Positions 16,965 through 25,480 of a stretch of DNA of 64,000 bases are shown here, one piece after another (within the stretch, counting starts at the first letter, position 1; each line of letters starts with the position of its first letter). The notes below the pieces were generated by a model. That model was not told the origin of the DNA, did no database searches, and saw nothing but the letters and a program-made list of their open reading frames with translations. Position numbers and translations under genes: made by a program. The stretch spans positions 2,604,001 through 2,668,000 of the forward strand of contig NZ_CP121252.1 of assembly GCF_029637705.1 (NCBI RefSeq), read 5' to 3'. The stretch is from Citricoccus muralis (lineage in GTDB: Bacteria > Actinomycetota > Actinomycetes > Actinomycetales > Micrococcaceae).

Positions 16965-17987
16965 TCAGTCGATGTACAGGTCATCATCGGCCGGTGCAGC
17001 ACCGATGAATTCGTAGCGCACGGCAAGCTCGCTGATCTGGCTGATCTCGTCCTTCGGGATCTCGCCATCGAGGCGCTCCATACGCAAGTTCTGCGCGGCC
17101 TCGGGGCTGATTTCGATAAAGTCAGGCAGCAACTCGCGGGCGCCTTCCTGGTCGGCTTCAACACCGGCCAGCGACTCCTGCATGGCCGCAGCGAAGGCTT
17201 CGGCCACCTCCGGGTTCTCTTCGGCGAAGGATCCGGAGGTGAAGGTCACCATGGTGGGCATGCCCGGAATGGCGTCCTGGAAGCTGTAGCCGACCAGCCG
17301 GTTCGTCTCTTCGGCCAGGGCGTTGGACAGGAACGGCTCCGGGACCCAAATAGCGTCAGTGTTACCGGCCTCGAGCTGTGCCTGCATGTCTGGGAACGGC
17401 ATTTCGGAGAAGTTCAGCGAGGTCGGGTCCGCGCCTTCTTCTTCGGCGTCAGCCATGATGGTCAGATCTCCCAGTGTGCGCAGGGCGTTCACTGAGGTGG
17501 TCTTGCCTTCAAGGTCCGCGTAGCTCTCGATGTCGGAATCGGCGAGGGTCACCACACCGGCGATGTCATCACCCTCACCGAGGGAGTTGGAGTAGCCAGC
17601 CACGATCCGCATATCCAGGCCCTGGTCCACCGCAGTCAACACGGACAGCGGGTTACCCACGCCGAAGTCGAGCTGGCCGGAGGTGACGGCCGGGAGCATC
17701 GCCGCTCCAGCATTGGAGGTGGAGATCTCCACATCCAGGCCATGCTCTTCGAAGATGCCCTGTTCGATGCCGTATTTCACGCCAATGGACGGGGCGATTG
17801 GCAGCACACCGACGGTGACTTGGGTCAGTTCGCCGGAATCAGCGCCGCCGCCACCGCTGGCAGCGTCGTCGCCTTCGGCGCCGGACGGGGAACCGGAGCC
17901 ACAAGCGGTCAGGGCCAACAGACCGGTGGCAGCCAGTGCGGCGAGAGTGGCGCGAGCGCCTCGGGAGTGAGTTGAGATGAACGACAT
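16965..17987 (-). CDS. ABC transporter substrate-binding lipoprotein, SsuA/NMT1 type (paralogue 3)
   Basis: A 340-residue lipoprotein with lipobox ALTAC (LLALTACGSGSPSG) and a Gly/Ala/Asp spacer. Conserved parts: VTVGVLPIAPSIGVKYGIEQ, GIFEEHGLDVEI, AAMLPAVTSGQLDFGVGNPL, DLEGKTTSVNALRTLGDL, QLEAGNTDAIWVPEPF. It differs from paralogues 1, 2 and 4 in the first ligand loop (PSIGVKYG instead of DVAPIYLG-like), so its ligand is probably different. Its ATG is preceded by a GGAG-containing site. The 5 prime region carries a CRP/GlxR-like site and is otherwise AT-rich. Confidence 0.9.
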   Translation of the reverse strand: MSFISTHSRGARATLAALAATGLLALTACGSGSPSGAEGDDAASGGGGADSGELTQVTVGVLPIAPSIGVKYGIEQGIFEEHGLDVEISTSNAGAAMLPAVTSGQLDFGVGNPLSVLTAVDQGLDMRIVAGYSNSLGEGDDIAGVVTLADSDIESYADLEGKTTSVNALRTLGDLTIMADAEEEGADPTSLNFSEMPFPDMQAQLEAGNTDAIWVPEPFLSNALAEETNRLVGYSFQDAIPGMPTMVTFTSGSFAEENPEVAEAFAAAMQESLAGVEADQEGARELLPDFIEISPEAAQNLRMERLDGEIPKDEISQISELAVRYEFIGAAPADDDLYID

Positions 17988-18035
17988 GGGAGGTCTCCAT
18001 TCATGGTGAACGAAATAGACTCAAGCGCTAGCGAA

Positions 18036-18051
18036 TGTTAGCTGGATCACA
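18036..18051. promoter_or_regulatory. CRP/GlxR-like operator upstream of binding protein 3
   Basis: TGTTA-GCTGGA-TCACA, nine of ten consensus positions, about 48 bases before the start codon, in a promoter-like AT-rich stretch. Confidence 0.5.
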
Positions 18052-18169
18052 CTCTATCTAGCTATGAAGTGAGCTACAAGAGGCATGCACTTATGTGACG
18101 AAGAAAATTGTTGAATTTCATCATCCTGGTCGTTCTCAAGGATTCTGAAGCGGCGTTCAGGGACGCTTC

Positions 18170-18200
18170 GGGCCCCGCAACATCGTGTGTTGCGGGGCCC
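18170..18200. terminator. Strong hairpin downstream of the hydratase operon
   Basis: GGGCCCCGCAACA (18170-18182) pairs perfectly over 13 bases with TGTTGCGGGGCCC (18188-18200), loop of 5. It follows the last gene of the 18.2-21.8 kb minus-strand operon. There is no T-tract on the exit side, so it may be a non-canonical terminator or an RNA-stabilising 3 prime end. Confidence 0.55.
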
Positions 18201-18228
18201 GGCGGTCACTTCTGAGTGGGCGCTAGCC

Positions 18229-18699
18229 TCAGGCGTAGAAGCGCGAAAGGAAGGTAGCGACCACGGCCGGGCGCTCCTCGCCTTCGATTTCGATGGTTCC
18301 GTTGGTCACCAGGTGCAGACCGTTACCCTTGACCTCGGAAACCTCAGCGATCACACCGTGCATGCGCACACGGGAGCCGACCTTCACCGGCGAGGTGAAG
18401 CGGACTTTATCCAGCCCGTAATTCACCTTGGTGGAGACGCCGGTCACGTCGAAGAGGTCGGTCCAGAACGGGATGATCAGCGACAGGGTAAGGAAGCCGT
18501 GAGCGATCGGGGCGCCGAACGGGCCGTCCTTGGCGCGCTCGGGATCGACGTGGATCCACTGGTGATCGCCGGTGGCGTCGGCGAAGGTATTGACCATCTC
18601 CTGCGTCACCTCGATCCAATCTGAGTAGCCGAGGTCTTTGCCGGCCAGGCCGGAGACCTCGGAGAAGTCGACAACAGTCTTCGCGGTGCTTTCAGTCAT
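18229..18699 (-). CDS. MaoC-like (R)-specific enoyl-CoA hydratase
   Basis: A 156-residue single-hotdog MaoC dehydratase. The hydratase-2 motif is complete: ATGDHQWIHVDPERAKDGPF, with the catalytic Asp/His pair, then APIAHGFLTLSLI. Enzymes of this type add water to an enoyl-CoA. It is the last gene of a minus-strand group SDR - amidohydrolase - acyl-CoA dehydrogenase - MaoC. In that setting dehydrogenase, hydratase and SDR give the three oxidation and hydration steps of a beta-oxidation-like spiral. Confidence 0.9.
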   Translation of the reverse strand: MTESTAKTVVDFSEVSGLAGKDLGYSDWIEVTQEMVNTFADATGDHQWIHVDPERAKDGPFGAPIAHGFLTLSLIIPFWTDLFDVTGVSTKVNYGLDKVRFTSPVKVGSRVRMHGVIAEVSEVKGNGLHLVTNGTIEIEGEERPAVVATFLSRFYA

Positions 18700-18731
18700 G
18701 ATGGGGGTTCCTTTCCAGAACTATGAGGGGG

Positions 18732-19916
18732 TTAGACGAAGGCGCTAGTGCCGGTAATGGAGCGTCCGACGATCAGCGCGTTGATTTCGTGGGTGCCTTC
18801 GTAGGAGTAGACGGCTTCGGCGTCCGCGTGGAACCGAGCAACGTCGGTGTCCAGGGTGATGCCGTTACCGCCGCAGACCTCGCGGGCCAGGGCTACGGTC
18901 TCGCGCAACTTGCTCGCCGAGACCATTTTCGCCAGGGCGGAATTCTCGTCCTTGTAGACGCCCGACGCCTGCTGTTCCGTCAGCTGCACGGCCAGGGCGA
19001 GCGACGAGGTCACGTTCCCCAGCATCCGGGCCAACTTTTCCTGGATCAGCTGGAATCCGGCCAGTGGACGACCGAACTGTTCACGTTGGGTCACGTAGCG
19101 CACCGCAGCCTCATAGGCTCCGGCCATGGCGCCGACAGCAATCCAGGTGACGTCTGAGCGCATCAGCCGCAGGCACGATGCCACGTCTTTGAACGAGTTG
19201 ATATTGCGCAAGCGCGCATCGGCGTCGACCACGACATCGGTGTAGGTAATCTCCGCGTTCTGCATGATGCGCAAGGAGGCCTTGCGCTGGATCTTCTCCA
19301 AGGTGACCCCCTCAGCGGTGCGGGGCACCAGGAAGGCCTTGACCTGGCCGTCAGCAATATCTCGAGCAAAGGTGCACAGCACGTCGGCATCGAAGGCGCC
19401 GCCGATCCAGCGCTTGGCGCCGTTGATCTTCCAACTGCCGTCCTCCAATTGCTCCGCACGGGTGGCAAGCCCACCGGCCACGTCGGAGCCGTGGTCGGGT
19501 TCCGTGAGCGCGAAGACGCCGCGTAGCTGGTACGTGCGGATCTTCTCGTCCAGCTCACGTGCCTGCTGCTCGTCGCCGCCCACCACACAGGCGGTGCGGA
19601 ACAGCCCGGCTTGAGCGTTGTAGAACGTCGCCATGTTGATGTCGCAGCGAGCCAACTCGAAGTTGCGGAAGGCCACCAGCAGATCGCGCACCGGTTCACC
19701 CGCGGCGGCCAGTGCAGGCGGGTCCATCAGCCCCAATGACTCCAGCGGCTCCACGACCTCGGTCGGGAATCGGTCCTCGCTCCACGCGTCATTGAGATAG
19801 GGATGAACCTTCGTCTCGAGCACGTGGCGTAGCTCGGCCAGCACCGACTTCTCGGTTTCGGTGAGCCGGTCAGCGAAGCCCAGAACATCCGAATCAATGG
19901 TGTAGGGCCTGCTCAT
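18732..19916 (-). CDS. Acyl-CoA dehydrogenase, glutaryl-CoA dehydrogenase-like
   Basis: A 394-residue FAD enzyme. Signatures: FALTEPDHGSDVAGGLATRA near residue 140, WKINGAKRWIGGA, GAMAGAYEAAVRYVTQREQFG, REVCGGNGI, and the catalytic Glu in VYSYEGTHEINALIVGRSIT (about 365-384). The YEGTHxIxALIxGRxITG ending is typical of the glutaryl-CoA dehydrogenase subgroup, which can also decarboxylate; other members only dehydrogenate. ATGA overlap with the amidohydrolase gene upstream. The likely substrate is the CoA ester made by the ligase at 10-12 kb, possibly a dicarboxylic or cyclic acid; this is inference. Confidence 0.92.
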   Translation of the reverse strand: MSRPYTIDSDVLGFADRLTETEKSVLAELRHVLETKVHPYLNDAWSEDRFPTEVVEPLESLGLMDPPALAAAGEPVRDLLVAFRNFELARCDINMATFYNAQAGLFRTACVVGGDEQQARELDEKIRTYQLRGVFALTEPDHGSDVAGGLATRAEQLEDGSWKINGAKRWIGGAFDADVLCTFARDIADGQVKAFLVPRTAEGVTLEKIQRKASLRIMQNAEITYTDVVVDADARLRNINSFKDVASCLRLMRSDVTWIAVGAMAGAYEAAVRYVTQREQFGRPLAGFQLIQEKLARMLGNVTSSLALAVQLTEQQASGVYKDENSALAKMVSASKLRETVALAREVCGGNGITLDTDVARFHADAEAVYSYEGTHEINALIVGRSITGTSAFV

Positions 19917-20839
19917 GACGGGACTCCTTCCTGAGCAGCGACAGGGTCGGCGAGACCGAGCACCTTGACGGCGTTGTCCTTGAAAATCAGCGGACGGACT
20001 TCATCCTTGATCGGGAGGTCATTGAACGCCTTGACCCACTTTTCTGCAGGAATCAGCGGGTAGTCCGTACCGAACAGCAGCTTGCGCGAGAGCACGTTGG
20101 AGGCCTGGCGCACCAGCGACTCCGGGAAATATTTGGGTGACCAGCCGGAGAGGTCGATGTAGACATTCGCTTTGTGAGTGGCAATCGAGTTCGCTTCGTC
20201 CTGCCACGGCACCGAGGGGTGAGCCATGATGATGGTCAGCCCAGGGAAGTCCGCAGCGACGTCGTCAAGCAACAGCGGGTTCGAGTACTTCAGCTTGATG
20301 CCCCGGCCGCCAGGCAGCCCGGCCCCCATCCCGTTCTGGCCGGTGTGGGAGACGATCGGCAGACCGAGCTCTTCCAGGGTTTCCCAGAGCGGATAAAACT
20401 CCCGGTCAGAGGGATCGAAACCCTGCACCGAGGGGTGGAACTTGAAGCCGCGCACGCCGAGTTCGGTGGCCTGACGACGCGCCTCGGTGAGGGCGTCTGC
20501 GCCGGTGCGCGGGTCGACAGAGCCGAAGGGAATCAGCACGTCGTTGTGGCGCGCGCAGCCGGCCACGAGATCGTCTATGGAATTCGGCTTATGACCGAGC
20601 TGGGTGCGCGCGTCCACGGTGAACACCACGCCCGCCATGGACTGGCCACGGTAGACCTCGGCGATGCGATCCACCGAGGGGGTGCGCTCGTCGGCTTTGA
20701 AGTACTTCTCGGAAGCGGTGTAGAAGTCCTCCGGGAGCGATTTGTGGCCGCACTCGTCGATCTCAAGATGAACGTGCATGTCGATGGCGTCGACCGCGTC
20801 CACGTCCACCGCGCAGGTGTACAAGGTGCTGTTCGTCAT
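19913..20839 (-). CDS. Amidohydrolase family 2 (metal-dependent hydrolase or decarboxylase)
   Basis: A 308-residue TIM-barrel protein of the ACMSD-related amidohydrolase group. Metal and active-site residues are visible: HxH in DAIDMHVHLE (residues 19-28), the barrel histidine in PIVSHTGQNG, IIMAHPSVPWQDE and the conserved aspartate in FGTDYPLIP. Family members include non-oxidative decarboxylases of aromatic acids and lactone or C-C hydrolases. With the surrounding CoA-pathway genes a ring-opening or decarboxylating step is plausible. It overlaps the acyl-CoA dehydrogenase gene by 4 bases and begins 11 bases after the SDR gene. Confidence 0.87.
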   Translation of the reverse strand: MTNSTLYTCAVDVDAVDAIDMHVHLEIDECGHKSLPEDFYTASEKYFKADERTPSVDRIAEVYRGQSMAGVVFTVDARTQLGHKPNSIDDLVAGCARHNDVLIPFGSVDPRTGADALTEARRQATELGVRGFKFHPSVQGFDPSDREFYPLWETLEELGLPIVSHTGQNGMGAGLPGGRGIKLKYSNPLLLDDVAADFPGLTIIMAHPSVPWQDEANSIATHKANVYIDLSGWSPKYFPESLVRQASNVLSRKLLFGTDYPLIPAEKWVKAFNDLPIKDEVRPLIFKDNAVKVLGLADPVAAQEGVPS

Positions 20840-20850
20840 GATGGATCGCC

Positions 20851-21774
20851 TCAGGCGTCAGGCTGCAGCTCGGCCGGCAACTCGGGGAAGCGCTCCCCCA
20901 CCGACTGCTTGTTGCCCTCCAGGATGGCTTTGCCTTCCGACTGCATGGTGGCGTAGTCCCAGCCACCGTCGTGGAATTCCTGCACGACGGGTTCCGGATG
21001 GCTCCACACCTGCAGTCGGTCGCCACCCACCCCGACGGCCTGGCCGGTGATGCCCTCGGCTGCGTCGGAGGAGAGGAAGGCGATGACGCCGGCAACATCC
21101 GCGGCGGTACCGAAGCCAAGCTCCTTGCGGAAGAAGTCAGGCATGGCCTCGCCGCGCTCGTCGGCTTCCACAGCCTTCTGGAAGAAGGGCACGGTCTTAG
21201 TCATAGCGGTGGCGGCCACGGGGATGACGGCGTTGACAGAGACGCCCGCCTTCTTCATCTCCAGTGCCCACGTGCGGACCATGCCGACGATGCCGGCCTT
21301 GGCAGCCGCGTAGTTGGTCTGACCGAAGTTGCCGCGCTGGCCGGTGGGGGAACCGATGCAGACGATACGCCCAGCCACGCCATTGGTCTTGAAGTACTCG
21401 AACGCCGCGCGCACACAGGTGAAGGTGCCCCGCAGGTGCACACCGATGACGGCGTCGAAGTCGTCGTCGGTCATCTTCAGCAGTGACTTGTCGCGCAGGA
21501 TGCCGGCGTTGTTGACCAGGATGTCCAGACCGCCGAATGTTTCGACCGCGGCGTCGACAAGCTGCTGCGCGGTTTCGGAGCTACCCACGGGAGCGACCAC
21601 GGCAACGGCCTCGCCGCCAGCGGAAGTGATGGAAGCCACAGCCGCCTGGGCAACCTCTTCGTTGATGTCATTGATGACGATCTTCGCACCCTGACGGGCG
21701 AGTTCCTGGGCGTAAGCAAGGCCTAGCCCTGCGCCGGAGCCGGTAACGATCGCGACCTTACCTTCGAGTGACAT
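20851..21774 (-). CDS. SDR family dehydrogenase, MFE-2-type hydroxyacyl-CoA dehydrogenase-like
   Basis: A 307-residue SDR, longer than the usual 250. The nucleotide motif is TGSGAGLGLAYAQELARQGA (residues 11-30), with NNAGILRDKSLLKM and the active-site region CIGSPTGQRGNFGQTNYAAA ending in the Tyr-x3-Lys pair. The NNAGILRD motif and about 50 extra C-terminal residues match SDRs fused or related to peroxisomal-type multifunctional enzyme 2, so a (3R)-hydroxyacyl-CoA substrate is likely, compatible with the MaoC hydratase nearby. It is the first gene of the operon, divergent from the MarR gene. Confidence 0.9.
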   Translation of the reverse strand: MSLEGKVAIVTGSGAGLGLAYAQELARQGAKIVINDINEEVAQAAVASITSAGGEAVAVVAPVGSSETAQQLVDAAVETFGGLDILVNNAGILRDKSLLKMTDDDFDAVIGVHLRGTFTCVRAAFEYFKTNGVAGRIVCIGSPTGQRGNFGQTNYAAAKAGIVGMVRTWALEMKKAGVSVNAVIPVAATAMTKTVPFFQKAVEADERGEAMPDFFRKELGFGTAADVAGVIAFLSSDAAEGITGQAVGVGGDRLQVWSHPEPVVQEFHDGGWDYATMQSEGKAILEGNKQSVGERFPELPAELQPDA

Positions 21775-21793
21775 GGCGAATCTCCTTCGTTTA

Positions 21794-21813
21794 TGATGTG
21801 CTGTTATACATCA
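21794..21813. promoter_or_regulatory. Inverted repeat in the SDR/MarR divergent promoter region
   Basis: TGATGT (21794-21799) and ACATCA (21808-21813) form perfect 6-base arms with an 8-base spacer, 20 bases in front of the SDR start codon and between it and the divergent marR gene. Position and symmetry fit a MarR operator. Confidence 0.5.
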
Positions 21814-21945
21814 CAACCGATATAGTTGAGTTTGTCAACGAAGAATCGTCGATCGGCATCAGAACGCGCTTTTCTGCGCGTCATGGTGCGTAGGATGGTG
21901 GACCGATTCGAGCCGTACCACCGCTGGTCAGACTGAAAGAAGCAG

Positions 21946-22407
21946 ATGAGCACAGTATCCGAACCCATCGCCCCCGGCCTGGAACGATTCTTTGATTCCG
22001 ACTTGGCTCAGGAAGTCCAGTTCTTGGCCGCCCGCGCCCGCGCCCGCGGCTCCGCCCACGCCAATGCGCAGTTGCAGGACCTCGGGATCAAAGTGCGGCA
22101 ATATTCGGTGCTATCGCTGGCAGCCTCCGGCCTCAACCCTTCCCAGCGCGAGCTGGGGGTGTTTCTGGGGCTCGATCCGTCACAGGTAGTGGCACTGGTT
22201 GATCAGCTGCAAAACGATGGGCTGGTCGAGCGTCAGACCGACCCGAATGACCGTCGCTCCAAGATCGTCATCACCACGGATGACGGGCAGAAGCTCTACC
22301 AGCAAGCGCATGAAATCGTGACAGCGTCGTCCGACGTCACGCTGGGAACATTGTCCCCGCGCGAGCGCAAGCAGCTACGCGACCTGCTCATGAAGGTCGC
22401 CTTCTAA
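21946..22407 (+). CDS. MarR-family transcriptional regulator
   Basis: A 153-residue winged-helix protein. After an N-terminal dimerisation helix the HTH region is seen in NPSQRELGVFLGLDPSQVVA and the wing in DGLVERQTDPNDRRSKIVIT, which is the diagnostic DxRxxR-type wing of MarR proteins. A C-terminal helix follows. Divergent to the SDR-amidohydrolase-dehydrogenase-MaoC operon, it is the most likely local regulator of that operon, probably released by an aromatic acid or acyl-CoA ligand, as known for other MarR proteins. Confidence 0.92.
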   Translation: MSTVSEPIAPGLERFFDSDLAQEVQFLAARARARGSAHANAQLQDLGIKVRQYSVLSLAASGLNPSQRELGVFLGLDPSQVVALVDQLQNDGLVERQTDPNDRRSKIVITTDDGQKLYQQAHEIVTASSDVTLGTLSPRERKQLRDLLMKVAF

Positions 22408-22432
22408 TCAACGGGAACTCTAGAAAGCAACC

Positions 22433-22467
22433 GGGGGCGATGCAGATGATCTGCATCGCCCCCTTTT
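22433..22467. terminator. Intrinsic terminator, marR / ABC operon
   Basis: GGGGGCGATGCAGA (22433-22446) pairs over 14 bases with TCTGCATCGCCCCC (22450-22463), loop TGA, followed by TTTT. It ends the plus-strand marR gene; the stem could also serve the minus-strand ABC operon that ends at 22504. Confidence 0.85.
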
Positions 22468-22503
22468 CATGCCCCGCACAGGCGAGACGCTTCTACCTCG
22501 CGA

Positions 22504-23562
22504 TCAGAGTCCGCCACCGTGGGTGACACCGGGCTTGCCCTTGGACCGGGAGTCAGCCGAGGTCGCCGATAGCGTGTCCTCGGGACGGAAGCCCTTCTTG
22601 GCGAGCTGGATTTGCTCGTAGACGTGGTGGCGCAACTCGGTGAAGCGCTGTGAGGAACGGGTCTCCAGCTGATCACGCTCGTCGGGCAGATCAATCTTCA
22701 CGTCCTGCTGCACCACGGTAGGCGAGGAGGACAGAATGATCACACGCTGACCGAGATACACCGACTCGTCGATGTCGTGGGTCACGAACAGCACCGAGAC
22801 GCCGAGCTGCTTCCAGACCCGGCGTACCAGGTCCTCCAAGTCGGCGCGTGTCTGCGCGTCCACCGCGGCGAAGGGCTCATCCATGAGCAGGACTTCCGGC
22901 TGGTAGGCGACCGCACGGGCGATCGCCACGCGCTGCTGCATACCGCCGGAGAGCTGCCACGGATAGGAGCGCGGAACGTGCGCCAGGCCGACGGCTTCCA
23001 GCGCGTTATCGACGAGCTCCTTGCGGCGAGCCTTGTCCATGCCCTGATTCTTCAGCGGCAGTTCCACATTTTCGCGCACACGCATCCACGGGTACAGCGA
23101 CCGACCGTATTCCTGGAAGACGACGGCCATGGACTTGGGCGGTCCGGTGACCTTCTTGCCGTGCAGGGTGACTTCGCCGTTGGTGGGCGCCAAGAGCCCG
23201 GAGATGCACTTGAGCAGTGTGGTCTTGCCAGACCCGGAGGGTCCCACCAGGCAGGCGAGCTCGCCCTTGGGCAGGTCGAAGGTGAGGTTCCGGACGGCCT
23301 CGATGTCGCCACCGTCGGTGTGGTAGACCTTCTTCAAGTTGCGCACCGAGAGCATGGCCTCGCCATCGGGCAGGGTCAAGCCCACCGGCAGTAGCCCGTC
23401 GGCGGTTTCTGCGGTGGTCCCTTGGTTCGGGACGAGAGTGGATTCGGTGGGGGTGGGTTCGGTCGTCATGGCCGGGGTCCCTTCAGCTGGTGCGGTCGAT
23501 GCGGGCGCGGTGCGCCGGGATGCGGGGTCGGGGGCGGGGGTGGAATGAGGATCATGCGGCAT
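22504..23562 (-). CDS. ABC transporter ATP-binding protein, SsuB/TauB type
   Basis: A 352-residue ATPase. Walker A GPSGSGKTTLL, Q-loop VFQEYGRSLYPWMRVRENVE, signature LSGGMQQRVAIARA, Walker B VLLMDEPFAAVDAQTR and H-loop VLFVTHDIDESVYLGQ are all intact. It has an unusual Pro/Thr/Ala-rich N-terminal extension of about 70 residues; ATG 23562 has a GGGAG site and overlaps the permease gene by 11 bases, while ATG 23469 would remove 31 residues. It presumably energises the two permeases encoded directly upstream and accepts the SsuA-type lipoproteins found at 12-18 kb and 49 kb. Confidence 0.93.
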   Translation of the reverse strand: MPHDPHSTPAPDPASRRTAPASTAPAEGTPAMTTEPTPTESTLVPNQGTTAETADGLLPVGLTLPDGEAMLSVRNLKKVYHTDGGDIEAVRNLTFDLPKGELACLVGPSGSGKTTLLKCISGLLAPTNGEVTLHGKKVTGPPKSMAVVFQEYGRSLYPWMRVRENVELPLKNQGMDKARRKELVDNALEAVGLAHVPRSYPWQLSGGMQQRVAIARAVAYQPEVLLMDEPFAAVDAQTRADLEDLVRRVWKQLGVSVLFVTHDIDESVYLGQRVIILSSSPTVVQQDVKIDLPDERDQLETRSSQRFTELRHHVYEQIQLAKKGFRPEDTLSATSADSRSKGKPGVTHGGGL

Positions 23563-24325
23563 TCTCGAGCTCCCGCTGACCGTGGTACCACTTGAGCAGT
23601 ACGCGTTCGACCGCCTGGAAGATGAACGAGAGGATCACACCGATGAGGCCGAGCACCACGATGCCGGACCACATTTCCGGAATGGCGAACGAGCGCTGGA
23701 ACTGAACGATCAGGTAGCCAAGGCCGGCCGAGGAAGCGAACATCTCCGAGATCACCATCAGGATCAGCGCGATCGACAGTGACTGGCGTACGCCCGCCAT
23801 GATCTGTGGCAGCGCCGAGGGCAGGATCAGGTAGCGCACCAGGGCGAAGCCGGTGATGCCGTAGGTGTGGGAGGTGTCCGAGAGAACCTCATCCATGGAG
23901 CGCACACCTTCGATGGTGTTGAGCAGAATGGGCCACACGGCACCCAGCACGATCACCGCGACTTTCATATCGTCTCCGATGCCGATCAGGAGCATCATGA
24001 CGGGGATGAGCACGGTCGGTGGGATCGCGCGGAAGAACTCCAGCGTCGGTTCCAACAGCTGGCGCAACCAGCGGAACGAGCCGATCAACAACCCGCCGAT
24101 GATGCCGATGACGATGGAGAGAACAATGCCGATGAACAGGCGCCCCACGGAGGGCAGCAGGTCAGATTGGATGCGGTTCCACGTCCACACGTTGGAGAAC
24201 GCATTGGTCATCTGTCCCCAGTCGGGGACGAAGAAGCTGGAGGACTGCGAGGACCAGATCACCCAGGCGACCAGCAGCAGAACGGGCAGCGTCACAATGA
24301 AGAACAGGTCTTTCAGGATTTTCAA
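23552..24325 (-). CDS. ABC transporter permease, SsuC/TauC type (B)
   Basis: A 257-residue integral membrane protein of the BPD_transp_1 family with about six helices. The EAA loop that docks to the ATPase is at SHTYGITGFALVRYLILPSA, followed by LPQIMAGVRQ. Its start is probably TTG 24325, within a 4-base overlap (TTGA) with the preceding permease gene. The two permeases are clearly different proteins, so the channel is probably a heterodimer; most SsuC/TauC transporters use a homodimer. Confidence 0.9.
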   Translation of the reverse strand: MKILKDLFFIVTLPVLLLVAWVIWSSQSSSFFVPDWGQMTNAFSNVWTWNRIQSDLLPSVGRLFIGIVLSIVIGIIGGLLIGSFRWLRQLLEPTLEFFRAIPPTVLIPVMMLLIGIGDDMKVAVIVLGAVWPILLNTIEGVRSMDEVLSDTSHTYGITGFALVRYLILPSALPQIMAGVRQSLSIALILMVISEMFASSAGLGYLIVQFQRSFAIPEMWSGIVVLGLIGVILSFIFQAVERVLLKWYHGQRELENAA

Positions 24326-25329
24326 TTGACGACCTCCGAACGAACCGAGGTGTGCCAGGACAGCAGCTGCCGCTCCACCACACGCATCACGAGATTGATC
24401 AGCACGCCCAAGATGCCCGTCGCCAACACGAGCGAGTACATCGAGACGTAGGCGCCGCCGGACTGGGCCTTGGCAATTTCAGCACCAAGCCCCGGGGAGC
24501 CGATAATCAGCTGGGCGGTGATGGCCAGAATCAACGCGACCGCCGCCGCAAGACGAACGCCGGTCATCAGGTAGGGCAGCGCCGTTGGGAAGACGACATA
24601 GCGCAACCGGGCGATCGGGCCCAGACCATAGGAGCGGGCGGTGTTCATGGCCACGGTGTCCACATCCGCCACTCCGTAGAGCACCTGGATGAGGACCTGC
24701 CAGAAGCAGGCATAGACAATGAGCAGCAACGCCGATTCGATGCCGATGCCCAGCAACAGTACGGCCAGCGGGATCAAGGCCACCGAAGGCACCGGGCGCA
24801 TGAACTCGATCGTCGAGTTAGTGAACTTCTTCAAGAATGGCGAGGAACCGATGATGAAGCCCAGAATGGCGGCCGCGCTCACCGCGATGAGCATGCCGAT
24901 CAGCCAGGCTTTCAAGGTGTCCCAGACGGCCACCCAGAAAAGCGTCAACCCAAAGTTGCGGAACAAATCGACAATGGCCTCGGAAGCCGGCGGCATGAAG
25001 CGGGCGTTGACGATACCCAGAATCGGCATCAGCTCCCAGATCATGAGGAAGCCGAGGATACCGACTGCGCCCAACAGTCGTGACTTCCAGCCCCGGCGCT
25101 TCCGGCGCACCGCCCGAGCGGGTCCGGTTGCCGTTTTGCGACCCGTCGCGCCGGCCTGGGCGACGGAGCCGAACGGCGCGCCCGGGTCCGGGCGCGTGGA
25201 GATATCCAGCCCGGCACTTTTATAGCCGGCGGGGTATCGATCGGCCTTTCGTCCGGAGGCCGAGGACTCCAGCCTGTGGAGGCGATGGACGTCCTGTTCT
25301 TCACCCCCAGGTGATGGTTTTTCCGTCAT
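24322..25329 (-). CDS. ABC transporter permease, SsuC/TauC type (A), with N-terminal cytoplasmic extension
   Basis: A 335-residue permease when started at ATG 25329 (a GTG at 25362 would add 11 residues). The first 85 residues are hydrophilic and basic, with many Arg/Lys and Gly (for example TGPARAVRRKRRGWKSR), before six helices. The EAA loop is NTARSYGLGPIARLRYVVFP followed by TALPYLMTGVRLAAAVAL. First gene of the ABC operon permease A - permease B - ATPase, with a CRP/GlxR-like site upstream. Confidence 0.9.
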   Translation of the reverse strand: MTEKPSPGGEEQDVHRLHRLESSASGRKADRYPAGYKSAGLDISTRPDPGAPFGSVAQAGATGRKTATGPARAVRRKRRGWKSRLLGAVGILGFLMIWELMPILGIVNARFMPPASEAIVDLFRNFGLTLFWVAVWDTLKAWLIGMLIAVSAAAILGFIIGSSPFLKKFTNSTIEFMRPVPSVALIPLAVLLLGIGIESALLLIVYACFWQVLIQVLYGVADVDTVAMNTARSYGLGPIARLRYVVFPTALPYLMTGVRLAAAVALILAITAQLIIGSPGLGAEIAKAQSGGAYVSMYSLVLATGILGVLINLVMRVVERQLLSWHTSVRSEVVN

Positions 25330-25367
25330 GGTCACCCTGACTCTCTTCTGTGGCGAGTTCACTAATT

Positions 25368-25383
25368 TGTGAGTTATGACACA
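25368..25383. promoter_or_regulatory. CRP/GlxR-like operator upstream of the ABC permease operon
   Basis: TGTGA-GTTATG-ACACA, nine of ten consensus positions, about 38 bases before the permease start. Read on the other strand it differs by one base from the site at 26080-26095. Confidence 0.5.
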
Positions 25384-25480
25384 CTAGAATCAGAGTAGAC
25401 GCCTCAAGCGATCAATACAAGTCATCAATAGTTATGTTTCTTAACTACTTTGCTGGTGTTGACCCAGTCGAATTCAAGGG

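Noticed and set aside
21797-21815. CRP/GlxR-like site in front of the SDR operon
   Set aside because: TGTG and TCACA half-sites are present but the spacing is wrong (three bases too long); the TGATGT/ACATCA palindrome explains the region better.
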